Below the pieces are notes generated by a model that searched no databases, was not told the DNA's origin, and saw only the letters and a program-made list of their open reading frames with translations. Below, in pieces: positions 5,988-7,682 of a DNA stretch of 7,682 nucleotides. Location of the stretch: the NCBI GenBank assembly GCA_937969395.1, contig CALBVI010000036.1, positions 1-7,682 of the forward strand, read 5' to 3'. The DNA comes from an uncultured Spongiibacteraceae bacterium (GTDB lineage: Bacteria > Pseudomonadota > Gammaproteobacteria > Pseudomonadales > Dasaniaceae). Made by a program: the position numbers and the translations under genes. The number at the start of each line of letters is the position of its first letter. The first letter of the stretch is position 1.

Positions 5988-6539
5988 TTAATCTATATAG
6001 CCACTACCAATCGCTGAAAAAGGTAAGTCTACATCGATAGACGGAACTTCATTTATAACCCAAGCAATAAACGTATTACTATTCGGTCCGGGAAAAGCTT
6101 TGTAGATTGATGGCCAGGGGTAAGTTTGTGCTGCTTTTTCAACGGCATCAATCATTGCATCAACACCCTTACCTCTATGCTCTTTTAATAATTCTGGTCG
6201 CGCACCATACCAATGACGATCAGGAATATCTTGATTAATCCCCATAACCGGCTGACCTCGACGCGCACGCCAGCCAACAACATCATAAACCGTATAGTGA
6301 CTCTCGCCTGCTCGCTTCGCAGAAATCCATGTGTGAACGGCAAACCAACCACGCCAGCCCCAAGTATCCGCAGCATAAACCTGTAACACCGCTTCTTGGG
6401 TTGTTTTTGGATCAGGTGCAAGATTAGCGGACTCTCGGCTAGCGGTTCGCCAGCTTTGACCTGAAGAGCAGCTCATCATAAAACTCGCGATAAAGACAAT
6501 CAGCAAGCACTGTATTATTTTTGATTTTTTTTCAATCAC
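5988..6539 (-). CDS. DUF3750 family putative lipoprotein
   Basis: The function of this family is not established. The 183-residue product has a lysine-rich start, a hydrophobic stretch (about 8-22) and a lipobox-like MMSC with Cys24 followed by SSG. This suggests a lipoprotein that, with Ser at +2, would go to the outer membrane; the lipobox is atypical at -3. The mature part carries the conserved DUF3750 blocks: AVHTWIS (H69), YDVVGW (85-90), WYGARPELL (110-118), and GPNSNTF (151-157), ending in LPFSAIGSGY. The start is GTG 6539, with GAGGG at 6549-6553 spaced 9 nt from it; no later start keeps the signal sequence. It follows the alpha/beta hydrolase gene by 46 bp on the same strand, so the two are probably cotranscribed. 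It ends before the 5842-5895 terminator. Confidence 0.85.
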   Translation of the reverse strand: MIEKKSKIIQCLLIVFIASFMMSCSSGQSWRTASRESANLAPDPKTTQEAVLQVYAADTWGWRGWFAVHTWISAKRAGESHYTVYDVVGWRARRGQPVMGINQDIPDRHWYGARPELLKEHRGKGVDAMIDAVEKAAQTYPWPSIYKAFPGPNSNTFIAWVINEVPSIDVDLPFSAIGSGYID

Positions 6540-6548
6540 CTAACAATG

Positions 6549-6553
6549 CCCTC
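6549..6553 (-). promoter_or_regulatory. ribosome-binding site supporting the GTG start of DUF3750 (GAGGG)
   Basis: On the minus strand GAGGG lies 9 nt before GTG 6539, within the 46-bp gap after the hydrolase stop. This supports a GTG start and independent translation of the second gene in the pair. Confidence 0.6.
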
Positions 6554-6585
6554 AACAAGATTGTCGCACTAGCCATCACCACGGC

Positions 6586-7527
6586 TTAACGCTCACAGAC
6601 ATCAAAATAAACATCCATTGCCGCATATATTTTTTCTCGCGTCGCAGGATTATCCGCCGCCAAATGATGATAGCCTTCCTGCAAATAAAACACTTTTGAA
6701 TTTGGGAATTTCTGTTGGTAGATGGGAATATTCCTCTTCCAATCTACCGTGGTATCTTGCTTGCCCTGGACAATAAGCGGCGCGTAGTCGCTAACAGCTA
6801 ACGATAAAAAATGAGTAATCCATTTACGTAAAGCGGTCACCCACTGCAATGATAAAAAACGCGATTGAAGCGGATCAGTATTTTCTAAAAAATCTACAAA
6901 TGCAGCATCACCAGAATTTTCAGTAAATTTACGCTTTATTTTACCCAGAAAAGGTTTAACGAGATAACAGGCCAATGACGAAAACGTCCACTGCCTTGTA
7001 TACAATAAGGGCGCTAATAAAACGCTTTTATCAAAAACCTTATCGCCGTGGCTCAATAAATATTCGGCTAAAATTGCGCCTCCAGTACTTTGACCAATAG
7101 CATGCCACGGCTTTGGTATTTCTTGCTTGAATACACTTAGCCAGTCATTCACCACCGATTGATAATTTGAGAAATCGGGAATACTAGACTGCTCACCGGT
7201 AGACAAGCCATGTCCTGGCAGATCAAAAATCACTACAGAGAAATTTCTTTTCAAGCAATATTCAATTAAATGTCGATACAAGCCGGAATGATCATAATAA
7301 CCGTGCAATAAAAAACAGGTCGCCACTGCCGACTCTTTTTTAAAGTAATGACTAACGAGATGAAAACGATCACTGGTGAAATTGCCAAAGTGATGCTCTA
7401 CATCATCGAATTTCTCCTCAAAATTAATACCATAAAATCGAAAGTAATCTAATTCAACATCGCTTATCGCTGGCGGCCGAGACAGATCCAGCGACTTTAT
7501 ATGTTGATGTAACAGATCTAGATTCAT
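6586..7527 (-). CDS. alpha/beta hydrolase, lysophospholipase/monoacylglycerol lipase-like
   Basis: A 313-residue serine hydrolase of the alpha/beta fold, Hydrolase_4 (PldB/COG2267-like) group. Visible motifs in order are LLHGYYDHSG (73-82, oxyanion region), FDLPGHG (101-107), the nucleophile elbow GQSTGG with S147 (145-150), the acid in QGKQD (D258), and the histidine in GYHHLA (H287 or, by alignment with monoglyceride lipases, H288). The full triad is therefore present. A variable cap covers roughly 175-245. There is no signal peptide or membrane span, so it is likely cytoplasmic. The substrate is unknown; a lipid ester such as a monoacylglycerol or lysophospholipid is the best family-based guess. 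ATG 7527 has no obvious ribosome-binding site, and no confident promoter was found in the 79-bp gap upstream. It is probably the first gene of a pair with DUF3750. Confidence 0.88.
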   Translation of the reverse strand: MNLDLLHQHIKSLDLSRPPAISDVELDYFRFYGINFEEKFDDVEHHFGNFTSDRFHLVSHYFKKESAVATCFLLHGYYDHSGLYRHLIEYCLKRNFSVVIFDLPGHGLSTGEQSSIPDFSNYQSVVNDWLSVFKQEIPKPWHAIGQSTGGAILAEYLLSHGDKVFDKSVLLAPLLYTRQWTFSSLACYLVKPFLGKIKRKFTENSGDAAFVDFLENTDPLQSRFLSLQWVTALRKWITHFLSLAVSDYAPLIVQGKQDTTVDWKRNIPIYQQKFPNSKVFYLQEGYHHLAADNPATREKIYAAMDVYFDVCER

Positions 7528-7574
7528 ACAGTATTAAAACCGTTTATGTGATGACTACTATTACTTTTTATTAA

Positions 7575-7604
7575 AAAAAAGGGCGACCTAAGCCACCCTT
7601 TTTT
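7575..7604 (-). terminator. rho-independent terminator of the gene at the right edge
   Basis: Read on the minus strand, GGGTGGC and GTCGCCC pair (with G-U wobbles) around TTAG, flanked by six A before and eight T after. On the plus strand the same bases give two A/C mismatches, so the hairpin fits leftward transcription. It follows the TGA at 7607-7609 almost at once. Confidence 0.75.
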
Positions 7605-7606
7605 AA

Positions 7607-7682
7607 TCAGTTGATTTTTGGATCGAGCTCACCGCCCTCATAGCGATTAAACATCTCTTCAAGTCCAACTGGCTTAATCTTA
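7607..7682 (-). CDS. C-terminal end of an unrecognised protein, start beyond the window
   Basis: The minus strand is open from the window edge to TGA at 7607-7609, giving the last 24 residues, which include PVGLEEMFNRYEGGELDP and end in KIN. The terminator directly after the stop supports a real gene end. The fragment is acidic and soluble in character. I do not recognise the family, and the piece is too short to assign a function. It lies upstream of the hydrolase gene on the same strand but is separated from it by the terminator, so they probably form different transcripts. Confidence 0.6.
   Translation of the reverse strand, partial: KIKPVGLEEMFNRYEGGELDPKIN

Noticed and set aside
6185..6421. 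Alternative minus-strand frame of 78 codons
   Set aside because: It is contained within the DUF3750 gene in another frame, and DUF3750 has the conserved family motifs.

Overview
This window looks like ordinary core chromosome of a gammaproteobacterium, probably marine or Pseudomonas-related. It is moderately AT-rich. The encoded proteins closely resemble gammaproteobacterial families (YqiB/DUF1249, TolC, SerA, D-2-hydroxyglutarate dehydrogenase), and two gene neighbourhoods match known ones: a yqiB-type gene divergent from tolC, as around enterobacterial tolC, and a D-2-hydroxyglutarate dehydrogenase gene divergent from serA, as I recall from Pseudomonas. I see no insertion sequence, integrase, CRISPR array, tRNA, rRNA or phage gene. 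The identifications rest on remembered family motifs, since no search could be run.

Left part (1-2152): the 3'-truncated end of a yqiB-like gene reads leftward. A 212-bp intergenic region with a 12-bp palindrome and three TTTAGYAG repeats separates it from rightward tolC, the outer-membrane efflux channel. tolC ends at a GC-rich hairpin that also serves the convergent next gene.

Centre (2182-5085): a leftward FAD-linked D-2-hydroxyglutarate dehydrogenase gene and rightward serA share a 212-bp divergent promoter region carrying an inverted repeat. The known logic of this pair is that SerA starts serine synthesis from 3-phosphoglycerate and can reduce 2-oxoglutarate to D-2-hydroxyglutarate, while the dehydrogenase returns D-2-hydroxyglutarate to 2-oxoglutarate. 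serA ends at a strong terminator.

Right part (5086-7682): a rightward membrane cytochrome b561-type protein converges on a leftward two-gene unit, an alpha/beta hydrolase followed 46 bp later by a DUF3750 putative lipoprotein. A long bidirectional hairpin separates the two directions, and its core nearly repeats that of the serA terminator. At the right edge another leftward gene contributes only its last 24 codons plus stop, and ends at its own terminator.

Several starts proposed by the longest open frame look too early. Ribosome-binding sites favour internal ATGs for tolC (686), the dehydrogenase (3585) and serA (3798), while DUF3750 appears to use GTG at 6539. I found no convincing undescribed system. 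The best leads are the DUF3750/hydrolase pair, the repeated terminator core, and the uncharacterised palindromes in the two divergent promoter regions.
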